Assembly (NCBI GenBank): GCA_016215115.1
Contig: JACRLN010000021.1
Span: forward strand, 6,424-70,423
DNA length: 64,000 bases
Reading direction: 5' to 3'
Source of the DNA: Nitrospirota bacterium
GTDB taxonomy: Bacteria; Nitrospirota; Thermodesulfovibrionia; UBA6902
In this document: piece by piece, positions 1 through 7,833 of the stretch
Layout of the letters: the number at the start of each line of letters is the position of its first letter
How positions within the stretch are numbered: the stretch's first letter is position 1
Translations under genes and position numbers: made by a program
Notes under the pieces: generated by a model
What the model saw: only the letters and a program-made list of their open reading frames with translations
What the model was told of the DNA's origin: nothing
Database searches by the model: none

Positions 1-425
1 TCCAGATTCCTGCTGGTGCTTATAAGCCCAACGTCATCCATATTTGATGAATAAACAATTTTCCCGCTGCGATTAAAAATCTTAATCTTCTTGACGTCGC
101 CAAATTCCTTCAGAAAAGTTTCCGCAACACTGTCAAGCTGTAAAAGCAAGAGAGAGTCCCGGTCTATCTCCAGGGCATCCCCCTTTAATAAACCTGAATT
201 GATAAACTTTTTATTAATACTGATATTTATTTGTTTTGCAAACATCATGGCTGATGATATCGAATATTCAATTAATACTTTTTTCTGATTCCAATAAACT
301 ATACTACTTAGTATTATTGTTAAAATTATTATTACCACAAAACTAAGAATGGAAAAATAGCGACGAAGATTAAATCCGTCATCCGTTTTCTTGATTTCAT
401 TTTTCAATCCTGAATATATATTCAT
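1..425 (-). CDS. Membrane sensor protein, N-terminal part only (cut by window start)
   Basis: Reading leftward from an ATG at 423-425 gives about 141 residues without a stop, running off the window. A short basic cytoplasmic leader is followed by one hydrophobic segment at about residues 24-45. The start of an extracytoplasmic region follows, containing the stretch KIKIFNRSGKIVYSS, typical of the PAS/Cache-like sensor domains of histidine kinases and diguanylate cyclases. The output domain lies outside the window, so kinase, cyclase or chemoreceptor cannot be told apart. No strong ribosome binding site is visible; an ATG exactly before the hydrophobic segment supports this start. Confidence 0.6.
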   Translation of the reverse strand, partial: MNIYSGLKNEIKKTDDGFNLRRYFSILSFVVIIILTIILSSIVYWNQKKVLIEYSISSAMMFAKQINISINKKFINSGLLKGDALEIDRDSLLLLQLDSVAETFLKEFGDVKKIKIFNRSGKIVYSSNMDDVGLISTSRNL

Positions 426-590
426 CTCTAATTATTCGTCTTTTTCTAATAACATCTTAAATCTATTATAGAAATTCTGGTCAGTTTAAGGCAAGAAAAT
501 AAAACGTTTTTTTGACAAATTTTCCTATTTAATGGTAGTATGTTTACTCTTTAACAGGATGTTTAAAAGCAATAAAACAGTCATACTCGA

Positions 591-637
591 AGCCTGCCCC
601 CGCACGTCGTAAGCGGGGGTCTGTAATCGGGCATCCA
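591..637. repeat. Family A repeat fragment (GCCCCCGC...GCGGGGG...ATCGGGCATCCA)
   Basis: An inverted repeat of CCCCCGC/GCGGGGG is followed by TCTGTAATCGGGCATCCA, the same tail seen in the family A elements at 3716 and 38940. It sits directly before cooC, leaving no clear Shine-Dalgarno sequence for that gene. Confidence 0.6.
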
Positions 638-654
638 TGGAAAAATAATTCCAC

Positions 655-1434
655 ATGAAAATAGCTATTACTGGCAAAGGCGGTGTAGGCAAAACCACTT
701 TATCTGCGCTTTTAAGCCATCTATACTCCAGGGAAGGGAAAAAAGTAATTGCGGTTGACGCAGACCCTGACGCTAATCTTGCATCAGCGCTCGGCATTCT
801 AAAAAATGAGATAGAGAAGATAAAACCTATTGCCGAGATGGGGGAACTGATTGAAGAAAGGACCGGCGCAAAACCCGGAACAAGCGGCGGCATATTCAAG
901 ATTAATCCGAGGGTAGACGACATACCTGAAGGGTTTGGCTATAAACTTAATAACGTCATTTTACTTGTTATGGGCAAATCAAAGTTTGCAGCCTCGGGTT
1001 GTTATTGCCCTGAGCACGCATTATTGAGAAGGCTTTTAAAGCATCTTATTGTGGAAAGAGACGAAATTGTTATTGTTGACATGGAAGCGGGGATAGAACA
1101 CCTCACAAGGGGCACAGCGGAGGGAGTGGATGCATTTATCGTTGTCGTTGAACCGGGACAGAGAAGCATCCAAACGGCAATTGCAGTTAAAAGTCTTGCA
1201 AAAGACCTCGGCGTCAAAAGGGTTTTTGTTGTAGCCAACAAGGTAAGGAAAGAACAGGATGTGCAATTTATTAAAAACAGTATTGAAGATATTGAGTTTT
1301 TGGGGCAAATGAATTTTAACGAAGATATCATGGAATCGGACATTAAAGGGTTACCTGCTTATGAGGCGTCAGAACAAACACTGGAAGAAGCAAAAAAGAT
1401 TAAGAATAATTTAGAGAAATTCACTATTCATTAA
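655..1434 (+). CDS. cooC: CooC-type CODH maturation ATPase
   Basis: 259 residues of the MinD/ParA-like P-loop family. The deviant Walker A motif GKGGVGKTT is at residues 7-15, DADPDANLA follows at about 36-44, and the C-x-C-P motif of CooC (GCYCPEHALLRR) lies near residue 121. In known CooC proteins the CxC pair binds a metal at the dimer interface and ATP hydrolysis helps insert nickel into carbon monoxide dehydrogenase. No CODH gene lies in the window, but the genes downstream (cyclo-ligase, folD, metV, metF) handle one-carbon folates, which fits the Wood-Ljungdahl pathway. The next gene starts one base after this stop codon, so they are probably co-transcribed. The start lacks an obvious ribosome binding site because a repeat lies immediately upstream. 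Confidence 0.88.
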   Translation: MKIAITGKGGVGKTTLSALLSHLYSREGKKVIAVDADPDANLASALGILKNEIEKIKPIAEMGELIEERTGAKPGTSGGIFKINPRVDDIPEGFGYKLNNVILLVMGKSKFAASGCYCPEHALLRRLLKHLIVERDEIVIVDMEAGIEHLTRGTAEGVDAFIVVVEPGQRSIQTAIAVKSLAKDLGVKRVFVVANKVRKEQDVQFIKNSIEDIEFLGQMNFNEDIMESDIKGLPAYEASEQTLEEAKKIKNNLEKFTIH

Positions 1435-1435
1435 A

Positions 1436-2041
1436 GTGAAAAAAACTCTTAGAGAAAATCTTTTAAGAAAAAGAGACCGCATTAAGCCGGAAAAAAAGCA
1501 CGCCAAAGAGGCGTCTATAAGAAAACGGCTTTATGCATCGGTTGACTTCAGGAAGGCAAAAAGCATAATGTTTTACGCTTCATTCAGAAGCGAGGCAGCA
1601 ACAATGCCGTGCATAATTCACGCATTGAAATTAAAGAAGATAGTCATGTTACCTCTGGTTGACAGAAAAAAAGACACATTAAGGATTTTTCAGATATGCG
1701 ATGTATCGGACCTCGAAGCCGGTTTTATGGGTATCCCGGAGCCGAAAGTTAATAGAATGCAGGAAAGACATCTGAACGACCTCGATGTCGTAATAGTCCC
1801 TGGTTCCGGTTTCGATTCAGATGGGAATCGTCTTGGATACGGCGCCGGATATTACGATAAGCTTCTGTCAAAATCGAAAAGGAACATTACAAAAATTGCG
1901 CTTGCATTTGAAGAACAGATTGTTCAAAAGATACCGGGTGAGAAGCATGATGTAAGAATGGATAAGATAATAACGGAGAAGAGGACGATTGATTGCAGAA
2001 AACAGAGATTAACCACAGAGAACACAGAGGTCACAGAGTAA
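1436..2041 (+). CDS. fau: 5-formyltetrahydrofolate cyclo-ligase
   Basis: 201 residues with a GTG start one base after the cooC stop. The family signature PGSGFDSDGNRLGYGAGYYD (about residues 121-140) is intact, as is the basic N-terminal helix with K-x-x-L-R. The enzyme converts 5-formyl-THF to 5,10-methenyl-THF with ATP, feeding the folate pool used by folD and metF downstream. The last ten residues (about 192-201, ending TTENTEVTE) do not belong to the family: they are translated from the left end of a family B repeat starting at 2011, so the element captured the stop codon of this gene. Confidence 0.88.
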   Translation: MKKTLRENLLRKRDRIKPEKKHAKEASIRKRLYASVDFRKAKSIMFYASFRSEAATMPCIIHALKLKKIVMLPLVDRKKDTLRIFQICDVSDLEAGFMGIPEPKVNRMQERHLNDLDVVIVPGSGFDSDGNRLGYGAGYYDKLLSKSKRNITKIALAFEEQIVQKIPGEKHDVRMDKIITEKRTIDCRKQRLTTENTEVTE

Positions 2042-2104
2042 AAGAAACAAATAATTTTTTCTTTTATTCTTTTTCTCTCTGTGTTCTCTGCGCACTCTGT
2101 GGTT
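2011..2104. repeat. Family B repeat, 94 bp
   Basis: The left end AACCACAGAGAACACAGAG and the right end CTCTGCGCACTCTGTGGTT form a long inverted repeat with an AT-rich centre. Related elements occur at 20771, 31710 and 34961. This copy overlaps the 3' end of the cyclo-ligase gene and ends just before folE. Confidence 0.8.
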
Positions 2105-2113
2105 ATAACTGAA

Positions 2114-2677
2114 ATGAACAACAAGAAAATTGAAAAAGGCGTGAGACTGATCCTTGAGGGTATCGGTGAAGACCCTGAAAGGGCTGGATTAAAAGATACC
2201 CCTCAACGCATAGCAAAGTTATACGAGGAGATTTTTGCCGGTCTCGAAACACCTGCAGAGGAGCTGTTAAAACCCATAGAGGGTGAAAGCCATGATGAAC
2301 TGGTTCTTCTCAAGGACATACCGTTCTATTCTGTATGCGAACACCATCTCCTGCCTTTTATCGGCAAGGCGCATGTTGCATATATCCCTTCGGGTGGAAA
2401 GATTGTCGGGCTAAGCGAACTTGCAAAAGCCGTTGAGATGTTCGCAAAGAGACCGCAGGTTCAGGAACGCCTGACCACCCAGCTCGCTGATATGATAATG
2501 GACAAATTAAAACCAAAAGGCGCAATGGTTATCATAGATGCCGAACATCTATGCCTGTCGATGAGAGGAATCAAGAAACCAAATGCACGTACTATCACAT
2601 CAGCGGTCAGAGGAATCTTCCGTACAAAGGAATCAACAAGGATGGAACTGCTTGAACTTATAAAAAAGAGGGATTAA
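2114..2677 (+). CDS. folE: GTP cyclohydrolase I
   Basis: 187 residues from the ATG at 2114. It converts GTP to 7,8-dihydroneopterin triphosphate, the first step of folate synthesis. The zinc-binding CEHHLLPF motif and the later HLCLSMRG motif (second zinc Cys) are present, together with [21 protein letters not shown] longer reading from a GTG at 2081 would add eleven residues encoded entirely by the family B repeat, so the ATG is preferred. The length is that of a standard FolE. It lies between two folate genes and is probably part of the same transcription unit. Confidence 0.93.
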   Translation: MNNKKIEKGVRLILEGIGEDPERAGLKDTPQRIAKLYEEIFAGLETPAEELLKPIEGESHDELVLLKDIPFYSVCEHHLLPFIGKAHVAYIPSGGKIVGLSELAKAVEMFAKRPQVQERLTTQLADMIMDKLKPKGAMVIIDAEHLCLSMRGIKKPNARTITSAVRGIFRTKESTRMELLELIKKRD

Positions 2678-2680
2678 TAG

Positions 2681-2710
2681 TTGTAGTGGCGAGGCAGTGC
2701 CTCGCCCTTA
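2681..2710. repeat. Family D palindrome (GGCGAGGCAGTGCCTCGCC)
   Basis: A nearly perfect short palindrome, GGCGAGGCAGTGCCTCGCC, preceded by TTGTAGT. The same type occurs at 26721 and 33069, and inside lpxK and napH. It could fold as a hairpin between folE and folD but has no T tract. Confidence 0.7.
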
Positions 2711-2733
2711 ATTGAAAATAAAGGAGGAAGAAT

Positions 2734-3645
2734 ATGTCAGCAAAGATCATAAGCGGCACGGAAATCGCTGCACAGATAAGGGAAGAGCTCAAGAAAGAAG
2801 TCGCTGAGCTGAAAAGTACGCATGGAATCGTGCCCGGACTTGTTACTATTCTTGTGGGTAAGAATCCTGCTTCGGTCAGTTATGTTACAGGCAAACAAAA
2901 GACTGCACACGAGCTCGGTTTCAATTCAATACAGGATGATCAGTCCGAGGACCTTTCCGAAGCTGACCTGCTGAAACTCATTGATAAATACAATAAGGAT
3001 CAGAAGATACACGGCATCCTCGTCCAGCTCCCGTTGCCAAAGCACATTGACGAGAAGAATGTGCTCAATGCTATCGACCCTGACAAAGACGTAGACGGCT
3101 TCCATCCGGTTAATGTCGGCAGGTTAATGATCGGCGGCAAAGAAGCAAAATTTCTTCCCTGCACACCCGCAGGAATACAAGAACTGATCGTAAGGGCAGG
3201 TTTTGAAACTTCCGGAGCTGAAGTCGTGGTTGTGGGACGTTCTAATATTGTCGGTAAACCTATAGCTAATATTATGCTCCAGAAAGGCAGGGGTGCAAAT
3301 TCCACTGTCACCATAGTGCATACCGGCACAAAAAACCTCGAGGCACATTGTAAACGCGCTGACATACTCATCGTCGCCGCCGGCGTACCCGGCCTTGTGA
3401 AACCTGAATGGATTAAGCCCGGCGCCTGCGTAATAGACGTTGGCGTTAACCGAGTTGGCGAGAAGAAAAGTGAAAAGACCGGCAAGATGGTGCCTATTCT
3501 GAAGGGAGACGTTGACTTCGAGGCGGCCAAGGAGATAGCCGGAGCCATTACGCCTGTGCCAGGCGGTGTAGGGCCGATGACCATTACCATGCTCATGAAG
3601 AACACCGTTAAGTCGGCGAAGATGCATGCAGGGGTGAAGAGTTGA
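2734..3645 (+). CDS. folD: Bifunctional methylene-THF dehydrogenase / methenyl-THF cyclohydrolase
   Basis: 303 residues with a strong ribosome binding site (AAAGGAGGAAGAAT before the ATG). It interconverts 5,10-methylene-THF and 10-formyl-THF using NAD(P). FolD hallmarks are all visible: the catalytic Tyr-Lys region YVTGKQKTAHELGF, QLPLPKHI, PCTPAGI, the nucleotide-binding VVGRSNIVGKPIANIML, DVGVNRV and the C-terminal TPVPGGVGPMTITMLM. The reading is complete and undisturbed. In this context it provides the middle steps of the methyl branch upstream of metV-metF. Confidence 0.95.
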   Translation: MSAKIISGTEIAAQIREELKKEVAELKSTHGIVPGLVTILVGKNPASVSYVTGKQKTAHELGFNSIQDDQSEDLSEADLLKLIDKYNKDQKIHGILVQLPLPKHIDEKNVLNAIDPDKDVDGFHPVNVGRLMIGGKEAKFLPCTPAGIQELIVRAGFETSGAEVVVVGRSNIVGKPIANIMLQKGRGANSTVTIVHTGTKNLEAHCKRADILIVAAGVPGLVKPEWIKPGACVIDVGVNRVGEKKSEKTGKMVPILKGDVDFEAAKEIAGAITPVPGGVGPMTITMLMKNTVKSAKMHAGVKS

Positions 3646-3685
3646 AATTAGCCACGAATAAACACGAATTAACACATATATTAAC

Positions 3686-3823
3686 TAAAGTCTGTTTATA
3701 AACTGACTTTTTTTCGTCATGCCCGAAGTCAGTAATCGGGCATCCAGAAGTTATTAAAAAGACTGGATTCCCGCTCAACAGACTGCGGGAATGACAGTTT
3801 GATGTTTAAGTTTACAGGCACTA
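3686..3823. mobile_element. MITE-like family A element, 138 bp
   Basis: The left end TAAAGTCTGTTTATAAAC and the right end AGTTTACAGGCACTA form imperfect terminal inverted repeats. Inside are two dyads, GCCCGAAGT...ATCGGGC and GGATTCCCGCTCAACAGACTGCGGGAATGAC. It is the same element as at 38868 and 62026 but in the opposite orientation. Both ends finish in TA, as expected for insertion at a TA dinucleotide. Confidence 0.7.
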
Positions 3824-3840
3824 AATAAAAGGAGAACAAC

Positions 3841-4509
3841 ATGATTGCAACAAAGAAAAGAGAATTCAAAGAACTACTGGAGAACATAAAGGACTATAAC
3901 AGTTTCTTTCTTGTCGGATGCTCTGAATGCGCGTCTCTATGCGGTACTGGCGGAGAACCTGAGCTTGCTGAACTCAAAGAGGCCCTTGAGAAGGAAGGCA
4001 AGAGCGTGACAGGAACATTCAGGGCCAAGACAGGTTGTCAGGTACTCGGCACAAAGGTAGAACTTAAGCCGTTTAAGGAGCATCTCGAAAAAACAGATGT
4101 TGTCATAGTAATGTCCTGCGGCGCAGGCACACAGGCCGCTGTTGAGATATTCCCTGACAAGCCTGTGTATCAATCCAATGACACTTTGTTTCTTGCAAAT
4201 ATGACCCGCTATCAGATATTCGATGAAAGATGTTCTTTATGCGGTGAATGCATACTCGATGAGACAGGAGGCATATGTCCTGTGACAGCGTGTCCCAAAG
4301 GGCTGCTTAACGGACCGTGCGGCGGGACCAACGACGGCAACTGTGAAGTCAGCCCGGATATAAAGTGTTGCTGGGTGAAGATTTATGAGAGGCTGAATAA
4401 AATTAACCGGCTCGATGATATGAAAAAGACTATGGAGGCAAAAGACTGGTCCAGGAGCCAGAAGCCCCGCTCTTTAAGCGTCAGGGTAAAGGAGGAAAAG
4501 AAAAAATGA
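3841..4509 (+). CDS. metV: MetV, zinc/iron-sulfur partner of methylene-THF reductase
   Basis: 222 residues matching the family often named methylene-tetrahydrofolate reductase C-terminal. The N-terminal half has a Cys cluster (GCSECASLCGTGGEPEL, about residues 27-43). The C-terminal half carries a second Cys-rich set, CSLCGECILDETGGICPVTAC followed by GPCGGTNDGNC, suited to zinc or Fe-S binding. In acetogens MetV forms a complex with MetF and is needed for methylene-THF reduction. The ATG has a good ribosome binding site (AAAGGAGAACAAC). It overlaps metF by four bases (ATGA), a translational-coupling arrangement that supports an equimolar complex. Confidence 0.88.
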   Translation: MIATKKREFKELLENIKDYNSFFLVGCSECASLCGTGGEPELAELKEALEKEGKSVTGTFRAKTGCQVLGTKVELKPFKEHLEKTDVVIVMSCGAGTQAAVEIFPDKPVYQSNDTLFLANMTRYQIFDERCSLCGECILDETGGICPVTACPKGLLNGPCGGTNDGNCEVSPDIKCCWVKIYERLNKINRLDDMKKTMEAKDWSRSQKPRSLSVRVKEEKKK

Positions 4510-5387
4510 ACTTTAGGGATATTCTTAACTCGGGCAAATTTACCGTTACTGCAGAAATAGGCCCTCCAAAGGGAACTGACATAAAAGAGATGCTCCACCA
4601 CATGGAAGTTTTACGCGGCAAGATCGATGCGGCGAATATTACGGATAACCAGTCGGCTGTCATGAGGATCTGCTCCCTTGCGGTTTGCAAGCTGGCAATG
4701 GAGAACGGACTTGAACCAATCCTGCAGATGACATGTCGTGACAGAAACAGAATAGGTCTTCAGGCTGACCTGCTTGGCGCAAGCGTGCTGGGAATAAAAA
4801 ATGTCCTCTGCATGACCGGAGACCATGTCTCGGCCGGAGACCACAAACAGGCAAAGCCTGTATATGATGTCGAATCTGTTCAACTCCTCAAGATTGTAGA
4901 CGGGCTCAATAACGGAAAGGATATGTCCGGTAATGATTTAAAAGGAGCGACCGATTATTTTCAGGGGGCAGTTGTGACACCGGAGTCAAACCCGATAGAA
5001 CCGCAACTTATGAAATTTGAGAAGAAGGTGAAGGCCGGAGCAAAATTCTTCCAGACACAGGCGATCTACGATATAGAAAAATTCAAGACTTTTATGGCGC
5101 ATGCAAGGCAGTTCCCGGTAAAGATCATGGCCGGCATTGTTGTTCTGAAGAGCGCCGGCATGGCCAACTTCATGAACAACTTTGTCCCGGGGATTAAGGT
5201 TCCTCAGAATCTGATTGATGAACTCAAGGCCGCCGGAAAGGAAAAGGCTCTGGATGCAGGGCTTAATATAGCGGCCCGCCATATAAAGCAGTTGAAGGAT
5301 GAGAAAATCTGTGACGGGGTACATATAATGGCGATAGGGATGGAAGACAAAGTGCCTGTAATTATGGAGAGGGCGGGATTGCTGTAA
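4506..5387 (+). CDS. metF: 5,10-methylene-THF reductase
   Basis: 293 residues of the MetF TIM-barrel flavoprotein family, which reduces methylene-THF to methyl-THF. Visible landmarks are the N-terminal TVTAEIGPPKGTD, MTCRDRNRIGLQADLLGA, CMTGDHVSAGDH and the FQTQAIYDIEKF stretch that forms part of the folate/FAD site. It overlaps metV by four bases. Together with cooC, fau and folD it outlines the methyl branch of the reductive acetyl-CoA pathway. No strong terminator follows; weak dyads (GAGGtcaggaaaaCCTC near 5411 and CTAAG...CTTAG near 5442) are present. Confidence 0.93.
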   Translation: MNFRDILNSGKFTVTAEIGPPKGTDIKEMLHHMEVLRGKIDAANITDNQSAVMRICSLAVCKLAMENGLEPILQMTCRDRNRIGLQADLLGASVLGIKNVLCMTGDHVSAGDHKQAKPVYDVESVQLLKIVDGLNNGKDMSGNDLKGATDYFQGAVVTPESNPIEPQLMKFEKKVKAGAKFFQTQAIYDIEKFKTFMAHARQFPVKIMAGIVVLKSAGMANFMNNFVPGIKVPQNLIDELKAAGKEKALDAGLNIAARHIKQLKDEKICDGVHIMAIGMEDKVPVIMERAGLL

Positions 5388-5480
5388 AGTAAGATAGCTG
5401 TAGAAATGTGAGGGTCAGGAAAACCTCATATACGAAAAACTAAGATTCTTTAGTGCTTAGCTGATAAAGAATTAAACATT

Positions 5481-6234
5481 TTATAACTCGGTTTGACTCA
5501 TCCAACTTCCATGGGCAGTGCAATTGCTTATAACTGTAAGTTTGGCTGAAGTCACATCATTTAAATAAAACGTTACCGAAGGCTGGATTTTATCACATCT
5601 TAAAATCACTCTTCCAAGACATCTTTTCTTGATATCTAAAGATTGAAGATAGTAATCAATAAAAGTAATATGGTCTTCAATCTTCATGGTGTGACCAATC
5701 TGTCCAACTTTAACATTAACATCATAGCCACTGTCAGCGGCAGAATCATTTGCTTTTGAAATATTTATTACAGGAATATGTTTCTTTTCAAATTCGGTGA
5801 GGTTCTCAGGATCCTGTGGTCTCTTTATTACATCGGGATTATTTTCAAAATTCTCAATTGAAGCCCTGCATATAGGGCATTCTGTCGGCATTTGTTCAAA
5901 TGAAATATGCCCACAAATTTTACAAGTATATATACATACTTCCTGATTTGTCTTTTTTGAAAGTATTACAGAGGACTCCCATTTTAAATCTCTTACAAAT
6001 TCTAAATATTTCATGGATGGATTCAAAAGCTCAACACCCATGGCATCGACTAAATCATGTCGCTTTACCAATCTTTTAACTTTGGCCGGAAGCATAATAT
6101 GGGGGGCAGTTGTTAGCATTAATATGCATACCATTTTCTGAAAGATTAGTTACATTGCCAGAATAAACTGAATTGTTATACGAAAAACTCAACTGAAGAC
6201 ATGAGTTGACTCTTTCAAAGGCTCTTTTTTTCAT
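5481..6234 (-). pseudogene. PilZ - rubredoxin-like - superoxide reductase fusion, PilZ part frameshifted
   Basis: The gene starts at an ATG at 6232-6234 with a GGGAAGG ribosome binding site. The first frame gives a PilZ N-terminus with both c-di-GMP motifs (RAFER, an RxxxR; NLSENG, an NxSxxG) but stops 51 codons in. The adjoining frame, open from about 6134, carries the PilZ C-terminal part (LPAKVKRLVKRHDLVDAMGV). A rubredoxin-like site follows (YTCKICG...ECPICRA). The last part is a class II superoxide reductase domain with the expected iron ligands: KKHIPVI, QIGHTMKIEDH and SNCTAHGSW. The frames meet at a run of six G (6101-6106), and the PilZ part also looks some 15-20 residues short. So either the PilZ half is decayed or there is an assembly error there. 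The rubredoxin-superoxide reductase part (5481-about 5960) is intact and may be translated from an internal start. Confidence 0.72.
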
Positions 6235-6303
6235 AGTCCTTCCCTATCCTTTCCTACTTTGTACCATAATTATTCCAAATAGTCAATCAATTTTACTTAT
6301 AAA

Positions 6304-6327
6304 TTGCATAGTTGCGCAACTATGCAA
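6304..6327. promoter_or_regulatory. Perfect 24-bp palindrome, candidate operator
   Basis: TTGCATAGTTGC is followed directly by its exact reverse complement with no spacer. There is no T tract and a zero-length loop is poor for an RNA hairpin, so a dimeric protein binding site is more likely. It lies 70 bases upstream of the superoxide reductase fusion gene start. Confidence 0.45.
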
Positions 6328-6587
6328 GCGATAATTGCCGTTTGAAATTATTTGTGAGAAGAGAGTAAAAAACAACATTGCAGAAAGAAATGCTGCCTTT
6401 TAAAGAAAAACTAAAAAAACGATAATAACGAAAAAATAAGAATATCCAGACTAAAGCAAAATCATTGATATGCGAAATATCGATATTTCCGGTTTCAATA
6501 AATTCTGACGATATTTGGATGTAATCCACAACTTCAGAAGTTCATTTTCGCTGAAGATTCGTTCGTGCATTAGCTCTTTAATATGAT
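6328..6587. other. Intergenic stretch without recognised gene
   Basis: An AT-rich gap between the fusion gene and wrbA. A 69-codon minus-strand reading frame exists here (6320-6529) but has no ribosome binding site, a skewed Phe/Ile/Tyr composition and no family resemblance, so it was not called. Confidence 0.5.
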
Positions 6588-6602
6588 TTACATCATATGT
6601 GA
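6588..6602. promoter_or_regulatory. Candidate operator TTACAT-CAT-ATGTGA
   Basis: A near-palindrome with arms TTACAT and ATGTGA (five of six positions symmetric), about 50 bases upstream of the wrbA -35 candidate. Its size resembles sites of CRP/FNR-type regulators, but no regulator can be named. Confidence 0.3.
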
Positions 6603-6650
6603 CTTTTCAGAAAAGAGATAATCTTTAAAATGGAATCGTAAAACAATTCC

Positions 6651-6678
6651 CTGCCAAAGTTAAGAAATAGTTTATAAT
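6651..6678 (+). promoter_or_regulatory. Candidate sigma-70-like promoter of the WrbA-like gene
   Basis: CTGCCA at 6651-6656 and TATAAT at 6673-6678 are separated by 16 bases. The -10 box is a perfect consensus match. The start codon follows 42 bases later with a GGAAGGAGGG ribosome binding site. Confidence 0.4.
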
Positions 6679-6719
6679 TAATTAAAGAGCCGGCTTATCA
6701 ACAGGAAGGAGGGCTCCTT

Positions 6720-7331
6720 ATGAAAATAATGATCGTTTACTATTCGATGTACGGACATGTTCACCGTCTCGCAGAGGCAATAGCTGAAGGTGTGAAGGAA
6801 GTGATAGGGGCAGAACCTGTCCTGAGACGAGTGCCGGAAACATTGCCGCAAGAGGTCCTGAAGAATATGGGGGCGATGGAAGCACAGAAGGCATTAGCTC
6901 ACATTCCTGTCTGCACCGTTGATGAACTTGCCTCTGCAGATGCGATAATCTTCGGCACGCCTACGCGTTTCGGGAACATGTGCGGCCAGATGCGGCAATT
7001 CCTTGATGCAACGGGACAATTGTGGATGCAGGGCGCGCTTGTCGGCAAACCTGGAAGTGTCTTCGCAAGCACTGCGACACAGCACGGGGGGCAGGAATCG
7101 ACTATTCTCAGCTTTCACACAACTCTTCTTCATCAAGGTATGGTTATCATTGGACTTCCATATACATTTCAGGGACAGATGCGGAATGACGAGATAACCG
7201 GCTGCTCTCCTTACGGGGCATCGACTATTGCGGGCACAAAGGGTGAACGTATGCCGAGCGAAAATGAACTTGCAGGGGCGCGTTTTCAGGGAAAACATGT
7301 GGCAACAATCGCTTCAAAACTTGTACGGTAA
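6720..7331 (+). CDS. wrbA: WrbA-like NAD(P)H:quinone oxidoreductase
   Basis: 203 residues of the flavodoxin-like WrbA family, which reduces quinones by two electrons with FMN. The FMN phosphate loop [19 protein letters not shown] is at residues 4-22. [16 protein letters not shown] (about 80-95) and the [12 protein letters not shown]-type core follow, as does [10 protein letters not shown]. Length and motifs match the family. It has a strong ribosome binding site and its own likely promoter. The location beside the superoxide reductase gene suggests a shared oxidative-stress role, which is inference. Confidence 0.9.
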   Translation: MKIMIVYYSMYGHVHRLAEAIAEGVKEVIGAEPVLRRVPETLPQEVLKNMGAMEAQKALAHIPVCTVDELASADAIIFGTPTRFGNMCGQMRQFLDATGQLWMQGALVGKPGSVFASTATQHGGQESTILSFHTTLLHQGMVIIGLPYTFQGQMRNDEITGCSPYGASTIAGTKGERMPSENELAGARFQGKHVATIASKLVR

Positions 7332-7400
7332 GGAGTTTTCTCCGTGCACTTGAGAAACTGGAAAGCAATTCATCAAAGAATTGAATATTAAGGAGGGAAG

Positions 7401-7814
7401 ATGAGAACAATAAAGTACTTGATAATCTTTTTAATTTTTACAGGGATTGCATATGCCGAAGACACAGCCGGTAAACAAAAAGTTTTCACTGCAACTGTTG
7501 ATAAAGACGGTGTGCAAAGGGTAGAACTTGTAGGTGGCGAATATTATTTTGATCCTAACTATATCATTATAAAAAAAGACATCCCGGTCGAATTCATCGT
7601 TAGAAAAATATCCGGCATAATTCCACATAACATTGTGGTAGAATCACCGGAGGCCGGTATTAATATCAGGGAGGCAATGAGCACCGACCCGAAAGTCATA
7701 CGCTTTACCCCTACTAAAGCCGGTAAATATCCTGTTTTTTGTGACAGGAAACTCTTGTTTTTCCCGAGCCACAGAAAAAAGGGCATGGAAGGGATTATTG
7801 AAGTCGTGGAATAG
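7401..7814 (+). CDS. Secreted cupredoxin-like protein
   Basis: 137 residues with an N-terminal signal peptide (about 1-19, cut after AYA). The rest is a beta-rich cupredoxin-type domain: FDPNYIIIKKDIPVEFIVRK, then PHNIVV, and a C-terminal loop KYPVFCDRKLLFFPSHRKKGM. The His in PHN and the Cys, His and Met of the C-terminal loop are candidates for a type 1 copper site. The protein could be a periplasmic electron carrier. A good ribosome binding site (TAAGGAGGGAAG) precedes the ATG. The membrane protein that follows after 19 bases is probably co-transcribed. Confidence 0.7.
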   Translation: MRTIKYLIIFLIFTGIAYAEDTAGKQKVFTATVDKDGVQRVELVGGEYYFDPNYIIIKKDIPVEFIVRKISGIIPHNIVVESPEAGINIREAMSTDPKVIRFTPTKAGKYPVFCDRKLLFFPSHRKKGMEGIIEVVE

Positions 7815-7833
7815 CAATGCCGGTCGAGGTTAA

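Noticed and set aside
2081-2113. Upstream GTG start for folE
   Set aside because: The extra eleven residues are translated from a repeat and lack a ribosome binding site.
2678-2733. Family D palindrome before folD as a terminator or riboswitch
   Set aside because: No T tract follows and the same palindrome occurs inside coding genes, so it is treated as a repeat.
3000-3675. Long minus-strand reading frames opposite folD
   Set aside because: They lie fully within a clear folD gene, have Pro/Ser/Thr-rich shadow composition and no ribosome binding sites.
6320-6529. 69-codon Phe/Ile-rich minus-strand frame
   Set aside because: AT-rich composition explains it; no ribosome binding site or conserved pattern.
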